Assembly: GCF_023746615.1 (NCBI RefSeq)
Contig: NZ_CP082275.1
Location: 3,038,001-3,102,000, forward strand
Source of the DNA: Grimontia kaedaensis
GTDB lineage: Bacteria > Pseudomonadota > Gammaproteobacteria > Enterobacterales > Vibrionaceae
Direction: 5' to 3'
DNA length: 64,000 bases
Part shown: one piece after another, positions 33,713 to 45,700 of the stretch
How positions within the stretch are numbered: position 1 is the first letter of the stretch
How the letters are laid out: each line of letters starts with the position of its first letter
The notes under the pieces: model-generated
Told to the model about the DNA's origin: nothing
Databases searched by the model: none
The model's input: only the letters and a program-made list of their open reading frames with translations
Translations under genes and position numbers: made by a program

Positions 33713-36700
33713 ATGGATTCGATTATCACCAAGCAGGCTGCAAAAGTAATTTCAGTAAACGGCAACGCATTCATCAAAGTGAACGGGAAAGACGTCCCCA
33801 TCGCGGAGTTTCTAGACCTAAACGTCGGCACTGAAATCTTTATCCCTGAGGGTGCCAACGCCCTTCTATCGCTTGAAGACGGCACAATGCTCCCTGTTGG
33901 TGAACAAGACTCACCTGCACAAGATTTTTTAGACTCTCCTTTGGACGATGAAATCGCTGCTATTCAGGCATTGATTGAAGACGGTGTCGACCCAACGGAA
34001 GTTCTGGAAGCAACTGCAGCTGGTGGAACTCCTACAAGTTCAGGCTCGCAAGCGCCAGAGGCTATTGCTCGTATCGGTGAAGAAACTATCGCTCAAGCTG
34101 GTTTTGATACAACTGAAATCATACGTGGATTTAACACGTTTACCCCTTCTCGAGTGGAGACAACCCAAGTAGATAGTGATATCCAACCTGAAATTGTTGT
34201 TTTTTCACCGACATCAACTGTCAGCGAAGGACAGCCTGCGGTTTTCACTATTGCTCTAGCCTTTGAAGGACAAGCAGTAAGTCTGACAAGTAGCCTAACA
34301 TTGAGTGTCCAACCTCTGACTGGTGGCGATTTCAGTGCAGAGTCAGAAGATCTTGGTGAGCTTGAGTACTTTGATGGTACGTCATGGCAACCAATTGTTG
34401 GTGGACAAATAACATTGCCTGCTGGTCAAGGAAGTATTCAAGTTCGTGTTAACACAGTCAATGAGGACGGTACGCCAGTTTATGAAGGACTGGAAAATTT
34501 TGGCCTTATTGTTTCAGAAGTAGTGGTAGGTACTTCCCCTTCACTGACTAGCAATGGCGAAGTAGGTGTTACTGGGGAAGCCAGCGTTGTAGATGATAGA
34601 ACTGGTTCTGTAACAGAAGGCGTTGTGTCTGACGATGATCGCCCAACATTGACAGTTTCCAACGCAGGAGAAATTAGCGAAGGAAATGATGTTGTATTTG
34701 CTGTTTCACTCTCCAACCCTGTTGATGGAAGCTTGAACTACAAGTTTTCTCTACAGAACGCCGGTATCGAACGTGATGATATTACAGGTGTAACCATTAA
34801 TGATGGAGAACCTCTAACTTCAGAACAAATTGATTTACTTTTCAGCGGTGGCCTAGAGCTAAATATTGACGGCTTCGACACTCTTTTCAACGTTGTTCTA
34901 AATACAAATCCAGATTCAGTTTTTGAAGGTGATGAGAGCTTTGAATTAAATGTCGAATCTGTAGTCGGTAGTCAGGTTATTTCTGACAGTGGTTCAGCAA
35001 CCATCTCCGATGACGGAGTGATCGACGGCGAGCCCGGTGGCGACTCTGATATCCCAACCCTGACTGTCTCCGGCGGCGGCGAAATCAACGAAGGCAAGAA
35101 CATTGTCTTTGATGTCAAACTCACCAAAGCGGTCGACGGCGACGTCACCTACGCCTTCAGCCTTGGCAATGCCCAGATTGATGCTGACGACATTGAAGGC
35201 ATCACGGTCAATGGCACACCGGTCGACATCGGCGCGTTCCTGGCCGGTAACATCACGGCCGCTATCGATGGCAGCCAGCAAAGCTTCAAGGTGGTTATCG
35301 ACACCAAGGGCGACAAGGTGTTTGAAGGTGACGAGAGCTTCACCCTCAACGTGTCGGCAGACACCGGTATCACCGTCGACGGCCAGAGCGGCAACCTGAT
35401 CCTGAATGGCGATGCCAATGCAACTGTTTCCGACGACGGCACCACCCATGGCAAGCCGGGTAACGACGACCGTCCTGAGCTGACAGTCACCGGCGGTGGC
35501 GAAGTCAACGAAGGCAAGAACATTGTCTTTGATGTCAAACTCACCAAAGCGGTCGACGGCGACGTCACCTACGCCTTCAGCCTTGGCAATGCCCAGATTG
35601 ATGCTGACGACATTGAAGGCATCACGGTCAATGGCACACCGGTCGACATCGGCGCGTTCCTGGCCGGTAACATCACGGCCGCTATCGATGGCAGCCAGCA
35701 AAGCTTCAAGGTGGTTATCGACACCAAGGGCGACAAGGTGTTTGAAGGTGACGAGAGCTTCACCCTCAACGTCTCGGCAGACACCGGTATCACAGTCGAC
35801 GGCGATAACCGCTCACTGGTGCTGACCGGCAACCAGGACGCGACCATCTCTGACGACGGCGTGATCGACGACAAGCCCGGCGGCGATTCAGACATTCCAG
35901 CACTGACAGTCACCGGCGGTGGCGAAGTCAGCGAAGGCCAGGACATCACCTTCAACGTCGATCTGTCTAACAAGGTCGCCGGCCAGGTGACGTACACCTT
36001 CGGTATCGACCAGAACGGCGTCGAGCGCGGTGACATCACCGGCATGACCATCAACGGTAAAGCATTGACCACTGATGACATCGACGATGTCTTTGCCGGC
36101 ACCTACACCCTCGATATCAGCGGCGGCAACACCAACTTTGACGTGGTCTTCAACACCCGTGATGACCAGCGCTTTGAGGGCGATGAAAGCTTCACCCTCA
36201 ACGTGTCGGCAGACACCGGTATCACCGTCGACGGCCAGAGCGGCAACCTGATCCTGAATGGCGATGCCAATGCAACTGTTTCCGACGACGGCACCACCCA
36301 TGGCAAGCCGGGTAACGACGACCGTCCTGAGCTGACAGTCACCGGCGGTGGCGAAATCAACGAAGGCAAGAACATTGTCTTTGATGTCAAACTCACCAAA
36401 GCGGTCGACGGCGACGTCACCTACGCCTTCAGCCTTGACAATGCCCAGATTGATGCTGATGACATTGAAGGCATCACGGTCAATGGCACACCGGTCGACA
36501 TCGGCGCGTTCCTGGCCGGTAACATCACGGCCGCTATCGATGGCAGCCAGCAAAGCTTCAAGGTGGTTATCGACACCAAGGGCGACAAGGTGTTTGAAGG
36601 TGACGAGAGCTTCACCCTCAACGTGTCGGCAGACACCGGTATCACCGTCGACGGCCAGAGCGGCAACCTGATCCTGAATGGCGATGCCAATGCAACTGTT

Positions 36701-39700
36701 TCCGACGACGGCACCACCCATGGCAAGCCGGGTAACGACGACCGTCCTGAGCTGACAGTCACCGGCGGTGGCGAAGTCAACGAAGGCAAGAACATTGTCT
36801 TTGATGTCAAACTCACCAAAGCGGTCGACGGCGACGTCACCTACGCCTTCAGCCTTGGCAATGCCCAGATTGATGCTGATGACATTGAAGGCATCACGGT
36901 CAATGGCACACCGGTCGACATCGGCGCGTTCCTGGCCGGTAACATCACGGCCGCTATCGATGGCAGCCAGCAAAGCTTCAAGGTGGTTATCGACACCAAG
37001 GGCGACAAGGTGTTTGAAGGTGACGAGAGCTTCACCCTCAACGTGTCGGCAGACACCGGTATCACCGTCGACGGCCAGAGCGGCAACCTGATCCTGAATG
37101 GCGATGCCAATGCAACTGTTTCCGACGACGGCACCACCCATGGCAAGCCGGGTAACGACGACCGTCCTGAGCTGACAGTCACCGGCGGTGGCGAAATCAA
37201 CGAAGGCAAGAACATTGTCTTTGATGTCAAACTCACCAAAGCGGTCGACGGCGACGTCACCTACGCCTTCAGCCTTGGCAATGCCCAGATTGATGCTGAC
37301 GACATTGAAGGCATCACGGTCAATGGCACACCGGTCGACATCGGCGCGTTCCTGGCCGGTAACATCACGGCCGCTATCGATGGCAGCCAGCAAAGCTTCA
37401 AGGTGGTTATCGACACCAAGGGCGACAAGGTGTTTGAAGGTGACGAGAGCTTCACCCTCAACGTGTCGGCAGACACCGGTATCACCGTCGACGGCCAGAG
37501 CGGCAACCTGATCCTGAATGGCGATGCCAATGCAACTGTTTCCGACGACGGCACCACCCATGGCAAGCCGGGTAACGACGACCGTCCTGAGCTGACAGTC
37601 ACCGGCGGTGGCGAAATCAACGAAGGCAAGAACATTGTCTTTGATGTCAAACTCACCAAAGCGGTCGACGGCGACGTCACCTACGCCTTCAGCCTTGGCA
37701 ATGCCCAGATTGATGCTGATGACATTGAAGGCATCACGGTCAATGGCACACCGGTCGACATCGGCGCGTTCCTGGCCGGTAACATCACGGCCGCTATCGA
37801 TGGCAGCCAGCAAAGCTTCAAGGTGGTTATCGACACCAAGGGCGACAAGGTGTTTGAAGGTGACGAGAGCTTCACCCTCAACGTGTCGGCAGACACCGGT
37901 ATCACCGTCGACGGCCAGAGCGGCAACCTGATCCTGAATGGCGATGCCAATGCAACTGTTTCCGACGACGGCACCACCCATGGCAAGCCGGGTAACGACG
38001 ACCGTCCTGAGCTGACAGTCACCGGCGGTGGCGAAGTCAACGAAGGCAAGAACATTGTCTTTGATGTCAAACTCACCAAAGCGGTCGACGGCGACGTCAC
38101 CTACGCCTTCAGCCTTGACAATGCCCAGATTGATGCTGATGACATTGAAGGCATCACGGTCAATGGCACACCGGTCGACATCGGCGCGTTCCTGGCCGGT
38201 AACATCACGGCCGCTATCGATGGCAGCCAGCAAAGCTTCAAGGTGGTTATCGACACCAAGGGCGACAAGGTGTTTGAAGGTGACGAGAGCTTCACCCTCA
38301 ACGTGTCGGCAGACACCGGTATCACCGTCGACGGCCAGAGCGGCAACCTGATCCTGAATGGCGATGCCAATGCAACTGTTTCCGACGACGGCACCACCCA
38401 TGGCAAGCCGGGTAACGACGACCGTCCTGAGCTGACAGTCACCGGCGGTGGCGAAGTCAACGAAGGCAAGAACATTGTCTTTGATGTCAAACTCACCAAA
38501 GCGGTCGACGGCGACGTCACCTACGCCTTCAGCCTTGGCAATGCCCAGATTGATGCTGACGACATTGAAGGCATCACGGTCAATGGCACACCGGTCGACA
38601 TCGGCGCGTTCCTGGCCGGTAACATCACGGCCGCTATCGATGGCAGCCAGCAAAGCTTCAAGGTGGTTATCGACACCAAGGGCGACAAGGTGTTTGAAGG
38701 TGACGAGAGCTTCACCCTCAACGTGTCGGCAGACACCGGTATCACCGTCGACGGCCAGAGCGGCAACCTGATCCTGAATGGCGATGCCAATGCAACTGTT
38801 TCCGACGACGGCACCACCCATGGCAAGCCGGGTAACGACGACCGTCCTGAGCTGACAGTCACCGGCGGTGGCGAAATCAACGAAGGCAAGAACATTGTCT
38901 TTGATGTCAAACTCACCAAAGCGGTCGACGGCGACGTCACCTACGCCTTCAGCCTTGACAATGCCCAGATTGATGCTGATGACATTGAAGGCATCACGGT
39001 CAATGGCACACCGGTCGACATCGGCGCGTTCCTGGCCGGTAACATCACGGCCGCTATCGATGGCAGCCAGCAAAGCTTCAAGGTGGTTATCGACACCAAG
39101 GGCGACAAGGTGTTTGAAGGTGACGAGAGCTTCACCCTCAACGTGTCGGCAGACACCGGTATCACCGTCGACGGCCAGAGCGGCAACCTGATCCTGAATG
39201 GCGATGCCAATGCAACTGTTTCCGACGACGGCACCACCCATGGCAAGCCGGGTAACGACGACCGTCCTGAGCTGACAGTCACCGGCGGTGGCGAAGTCAA
39301 CGAAGGCAAGAACATTGTCTTTGATGTCAAACTCACCAAAGCGGTCGACGGCGACGTCACCTACGCCTTCAGCCTTGACAATGCCCAGATTGATGCTGAT
39401 GACATTGAAGGCATCACGGTCAATGGCACACCGGTCGACATCGGCGCGTTCCTGGCCGGTAACATCACGGCCGCTATCGATGGCAGCCAGCAAAGCTTCA
39501 AGGTGGTTATCGACACCAAGGGCGACAAGGTGTTTGAAGGTGACGAGAGCTTCACCCTCAACGTGTCGGCAGACACCGGTATCACCGTCGACGGCCAGAG
39601 CGGCAACCTGATCCTGAATGGCGATGCCAATGCAACTGTTTCCGACGACGGCACCACCCATGGCAAGCCGGGTAACGACGACCGTCCTGAGCTGACAGTC

Positions 39701-42700
39701 ACCGGCGGTGGCGAAATCAACGAAGGCAAGAACATTGTCTTTGATGTCAAACTCACCAAAGCGGTCGACGGCGACGTCACCTACGCCTTCAGCCTTGGCA
39801 ATGCCCAGATTGATGCTGATGACATTGAAGGCATCACGGTCAATGGCACACCGGTCGACATCGGCGCGTTCCTGGCCGGTAACATCACGGCCGCTATCGA
39901 TGGCAGCCAGCAAAGCTTCAAGGTGGTTATCGACACCAAGGGCGACAAGGTGTTTGAAGGTGACGAGAGCTTCACCCTCAACGTGTCGGCAGACACCGGT
40001 ATCACCGTCGACGGCCAGAGCGGCAACCTGATCCTGAATGGCGATGCCAATGCAACTGTTTCCGACGACGGCACCACCCATGGCAAGCCGGGTAACGACG
40101 ACCGTCCTGAGCTGACAGTCACCGGCGGTGGCGAAGTCAACGAAGGCAAGAACATTGTCTTTGATGTCAAACTCACCAAAGCGGTCGACGGCGACGTCAC
40201 CTACGCCTTCAGCCTTGGCAATGCCCAGATTGATGCTGATGACATTGAAGGCATCACGGTCAATGGCACACCGGTCGACATCGGCGCGTTCCTGGCCGGT
40301 AACATCACGGCCGCTATCGATGGCAGCCAGCAAAGCTTCAAGGTGGTTATCGACACCAAGGGCGACAAGGTGTTTGAAGGTGACGAGAGCTTCACCCTCA
40401 ACGTGTCGGCAGACACCGGTATCACCGTCGACGGCCAGAGCGGCAACCTGATCCTGAATGGCGATGCCAATGCAACTGTTTCCGACGACGGCACCACCCA
40501 TGGCAAGCCGGGTAACGACGACCGTCCTGAGCTGACAGTCACCGGCGGTGGCGAAGTCAACGAAGGCAAGAACATTGTCTTTGATGTCAAACTCACCAAA
40601 GCGGTCGACGGCGACGTCACCTACGCCTTCAGCCTTGGCAATGCCCAGATTGATGCTGATGACATTGAAGGCATCACGGTCAATGGCACACCGGTCGACA
40701 TCGGCGCGTTCCTGGCCGGTAACATCACGGCCGCTATCGATGGCAGCCAGCAAAGCTTCAAGGTGGTTATCGACACCAAGGGCGACAAGGTGTTTGAAGG
40801 TGACGAGAGCTTCACCCTCAACGTGTCGGCAGACACCGGTATCACCGTCGACGGCCAGAGCGGCAACCTGATCCTGAATGGCGATGCCAATGCAACTGTT
40901 TCCGACGACGGCACCACCCATGGCAAGCCGGGTAACGACGACCGTCCTGAGCTGACAGTCACCGGCGGTGGCGAAGTCAACGAAGGCAAGAACATTGTCT
41001 TTGATGTCAAACTCACCAAAGCGGTCGACGGCGACGTCACCTACGCCTTCAGCCTTGGCAATGCCCAGATTGATGCTGATGACATTGAAGGCATCACGGT
41101 CAATGGCACACCGGTCGACATCGGCGCGTTCCTGGCCGGTAACATCACGGCCGCTATCGATGGCAGCCAGCAAAGCTTCAAGGTGGTTATCGACACCAAG
41201 GGCGACAAGGTGTTTGAAGGTGACGAGAGCTTCACCCTCAACGTCTCGGCAGACACCGGTATCACAGTCGACGGCGATAACCGCTCACTGGTGCTGACCG
41301 GCAACCAGGACGCGACCATCTCTGACGACGGCGTGATCGACGACAAGCCCGGCGGCGATTCAGACATTCCAGCACTGACAGTCACCGGCGGTGGCGAAGT
41401 CAGCGAAGGCCAGGACATCACCTTCAACGTCGATCTGTCTAACAAGGTCGCCGGCCAGGTGACGTACACCTTCGGTATCGACCAGAACGGCGTCGAGCGC
41501 GGTGACATCACCGGCATGACCATCAACGGTAAAGCATTGACCACTGATGACATCGACGATGTCTTTGCCGGCACCTACACCCTCGATATCAGCGGCGGCA
41601 ACACCAACTTTGACGTGGTCTTCAACACCCGTGATGACCAGCGCTTTGAGGGCGATGAAAGCTTCACCCTCAACGTCTCGGCAGACACCGGCATCACGGT
41701 CGACGGCGACAACCGCTCACTGGTACTGACCGGCAACCAGGACGCGACCATCTCTGACGACGGCGTGATCGACGGCAAGCCCGGCGGCGATTCAGACATT
41801 CCAGCACTGACAGTCACCGGCGGTGGCGAAGTCAGCGAAGGCCAGGACATCACCTTCAACGTCGATCTGTCTAACAAGGTCGCCGGCCAGGTCACTTACA
41901 CCTTCGGTATCGACCAGAACGGCGTCGAGCGCGGTGACATCACCGGCATGACCATCAACGGTAAAGCATTGACCACTGATGACATCGACGATGTCTTTGC
42001 CGGCACCTACACCCTCGATATCAGCGGCGGCAACACCAACTTTGACGTGGTCTTCAACACCCGTGATGACCAGCGCTTTGAGGGCGATGAAAGCTTCACC
42101 CTCAACGTCTCGGCAGACACCGGCATCACGGTCGACGGCGATAACCGCTCACTGGTACTGACCGGCAAAGAAAACGCGACCATCTCTGACGACGGCAATG
42201 ATGGCACCCCGGGCAATGGCGACGATGACGACGACCGTCCTGAGCTGACAGTCACCGGCGGTGGCGAAGTCAACGAAGGTCAGGACATCACCTTCAATGT
42301 CGATCTGTCTAACAAGGTCGCGGGCAAGGTGACGTACACCTTCGACATCGACCAGAACGGCGTCGAGCGCGGTGACATCACCGGCATGACCATCAACGGT
42401 AAAACATTGACCACTGATGACATCGACGATGTCTTCGCCGGCACTTACACCCTTGATATCCAAGGCGGCAACACGAACTTTGACGTGGTCTTCAACACCC
42501 GTGATGACCAGCGCTTTGAAGGCGACGAGAGCTTCACCCTGAACGTCTCGGCAGACACCGGCATCACGGTCGATGGCGATAACAGCTCACTGGTACTGAC
42601 CGGCAACCAAGACGCGACCATCTCCGATGACGGCGTGATCGACGGCAAGCCCGGCGGCGATTCAGACATTCCAGCACTGACAGTCACCGGCGGCGGCGAA

Positions 42701-45700
42701 GTCAACGAAGGCCAGGACATCACCTTCAATGTCGATCTGTCTAACAAGGTCGCGGGCAAGGTGACGTACACCTTCGACATCGACCAGAACGGCGTCGAGC
42801 GCGGTGACATCACCGGCATGACCATCAACGGTAAAGCATTGACCACTGATGACATCGACGATGTCTTTGCCGGCACCTACACCCTCGATATCCAAGGCGG
42901 CAACACGAACTTTGACGTGGTCTTCAACACCCGTGATGACCAGCGCTTTGAGGGCGATGAAAACTTCACCCTGAACGTCTCGGCAGACACCGGCATCACG
43001 GTCGACGGCGATAACAGCTCACTGGTACTGACCGGCAACCAAGACGCGACCATCTCCGATGACGGCGTGATCGACGGCAAGCCCGGCGGCGATTCAGACA
43101 TTCCAGCACTGACAGTCACCGGCGGCGGCGAAGTCAACGAAGGCCAGGACATCACCTTCAATGTCGATCTGTCTAACAAGGTCGCGGGCAAGGTGACGTA
43201 CACCTTCGACATCGACCAGAACGGCGTCGAGCGCGGTGACATCACCGGCATGACCATCAACGGTAAAGCATTGACCACTGATGACATCGACGATGTCTTT
43301 GCCGGCACCTACACCCTCGATATCCAAGGCGGCAACACGAACTTTGACGTGGTCTTCAACACCCGTGATGACCAGCGCTTTGAGGGCGATGAAAACTTCA
43401 CCCTGAACGTCTCGGCAGACACCGGCATCACGGTCGACGGCGATAACAGCTCACTGGTACTGACCGGCAACCAAGACGCGACCATCTCCGATGACGGCGT
43501 GATCGACGGCAAGCCCGGCGGCGATGATGACCGTCTGACTATTTCAATTGAGGGCAATAAAGAAGTTAGCGAAGGCAAAATCGCCTGCTATAAGATCACT
43601 CTGGACGGCCAATCAGATAAGGAAGTTACGTTCAAACTCGCATTGACAGAAGGCACTGCTGACTCTGATGACTACGGTAACGTCACTGTCTATTTCCTCA
43701 ACACGTACAATAAGTTCGAGGCTATTACTCCTGACGCTGACGGTTACTACACTGTACCGGCTGGAGTGAATCAGTTACTAGCTTATGTCGATACGAAGCA
43801 AGACCATGTATTTGAGGGCGATGAAAGTTTCACTTTGACAGTGATTCCAGGAGAAAACGTTAAAGGCATTACTGATAACAAGTCTGCTACTGCGGAAACA
43901 ATCATATCCGATGATGGCCAAATCAATGACAAGCCAGGTGGTGATGACGACCGCCCAACCCTTACCGTTGCAGACGCCGGCGAAGTGGCCGAAGGCACAA
44001 ATGCCATCTTCGATGTGGCGCTTGGTAACAAGGTCAAGGGCGATGTCACCTACACCTTTACGCTTTCAGGCAACAGCGACAACGCCGCTGACATCAGCAG
44101 AGATATTATCGGCCTGACCCTGACCAATCAAAACGGCGACGCGATTGACAGTGTAACCGTAACGATGAACCCGGATGGTACCTACTCTGCCACCATCGAT
44201 GGCTCTGTGACCGACTTCAAGGTGGTTGTTGAAACCAATCAAGACAGTGCGTATGAGGGAAATGAAGGCTTCAAACTTGACGTCAGCACCAACACCCCTC
44301 TGGCCACAACTGGCAACGATACCTCCGGCGTCGCAACCATCATCGACAACGACAACCCGCCTGTAGCCATTGATGACTACAAGGAGTCCAACACCTTGTT
44401 CCAAGAGTCCTTTGAGTTCGGCAACGGCTCAAAAGGCTGGGTCGTCGTTGATGAATTCAATGGCTGGAACATCACAAATGGCCTAGAAATTCAGACTGGG
44501 AACGTTGGAGGAAGCACCGCTTCTGATGGAAGCAGTCACGCAGAACTCGATAGCCATGGCGCAGTGAGTTCTGTTGAAATCAGTCGTGTTCTCGACTCCG
44601 GTGACGGCGTGATTGCAGGTCAACCCTATACGCTGACTTTCGATTTCAAACCACGCCCGCGCCACGAAGATGATAGCGACATGGTTTTCACATTTGGTGA
44701 TTACAGCTACAAAGTTATCGTCAGTGCTTCAAAAAACATCTCTTTTGAAGCACTGCAGGAAGGCGCTCCCGTCATTACCTCATCGTCCGCTGGAAATGGT
44801 TGGACAACAATCTCAGTAACCTATACCGCACAAGATGATGCGGAGATTAAGCTTGCCTTTGCCAATGACGATGAAACCACGAATAACGACACCTATGGTG
44901 CTTACATCGACAATATCGAAGTCAACGGCCCACAACCGTACTGGGTAAACAACAGTGATGCAGAAGGCATTTTCATTGCCTTTACCGACATAGCGCATAA
45001 TGATACCGATGCAGATGAAGGTGACACGGTTTCTGTCTGGAATAAAGACGATCTAAACAGCTTTGTCTTGGTGCCAAGCGAGGCTGGTTCGATCGAACTT
45101 AGCGACGATGGACAAGGCTTGGTATTCAAGCCAAATCCAGATTATAACGGCCCTGTGCAAATCGAATATTTTGCAACTGACGGTACCAACAAGTCGTTGG
45201 AGCCTGCAGATATTCATATCTATGTGAATGAAGTGAATGCCAACGATGATGGCACAGGCTTGGTGTTTGAAACCTCTAGCGACGATGGTTGGCAGAATCT
45301 TGATGGCAACAGCATTCTGACCATTAGTGCGGTTAAGATCGGTGAAAATGGACAGCGTGTGCCGCAAGGGGATTTAGTCACAGAAAACTCCAAGCACGTG
45401 CATAACAAACATGGTATCGGTGTGGCCGATGAAGCCCGCGAAGGTAATGCCGGCGATGTCAGCTATCAGGTCGAGTATGATCACGGTACGAACACCTCGG
45501 AAGCGTTGGAGTTGGTTCTCACCTCAGCAGCAGAAAAGCTAGAGATTGGCATTGCCCGTCTATTCCAGAATGAGCACGGCCAGGGTAACCATGAAGTTGC
45601 CAAATGGACCGCGTATGGCGAAGACGGCCAAGTTATCGCTACCGGCGAATTCAATTTTGGCGACAGAACCAGTGGTAAAGGTGTCATCACCATTGAAGCC

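Noticed and set aside
35888..41173. A 1761-residue open frame on the minus strand within the adhesin repeats, and many 107-177 residue frames repeating every 420 bases on both strands
   Set aside because: They mirror the 420-base coding repeats of the adhesin (a multiple of three), so a stop-free frame in one unit is stop-free in all. There is no ribosome site or independent family signature.
35054..43530. CRISPR-like or satellite array
   Set aside because: The repeats are 420-438 bases, contiguous, without spacers, and translate in frame as part of one protein.
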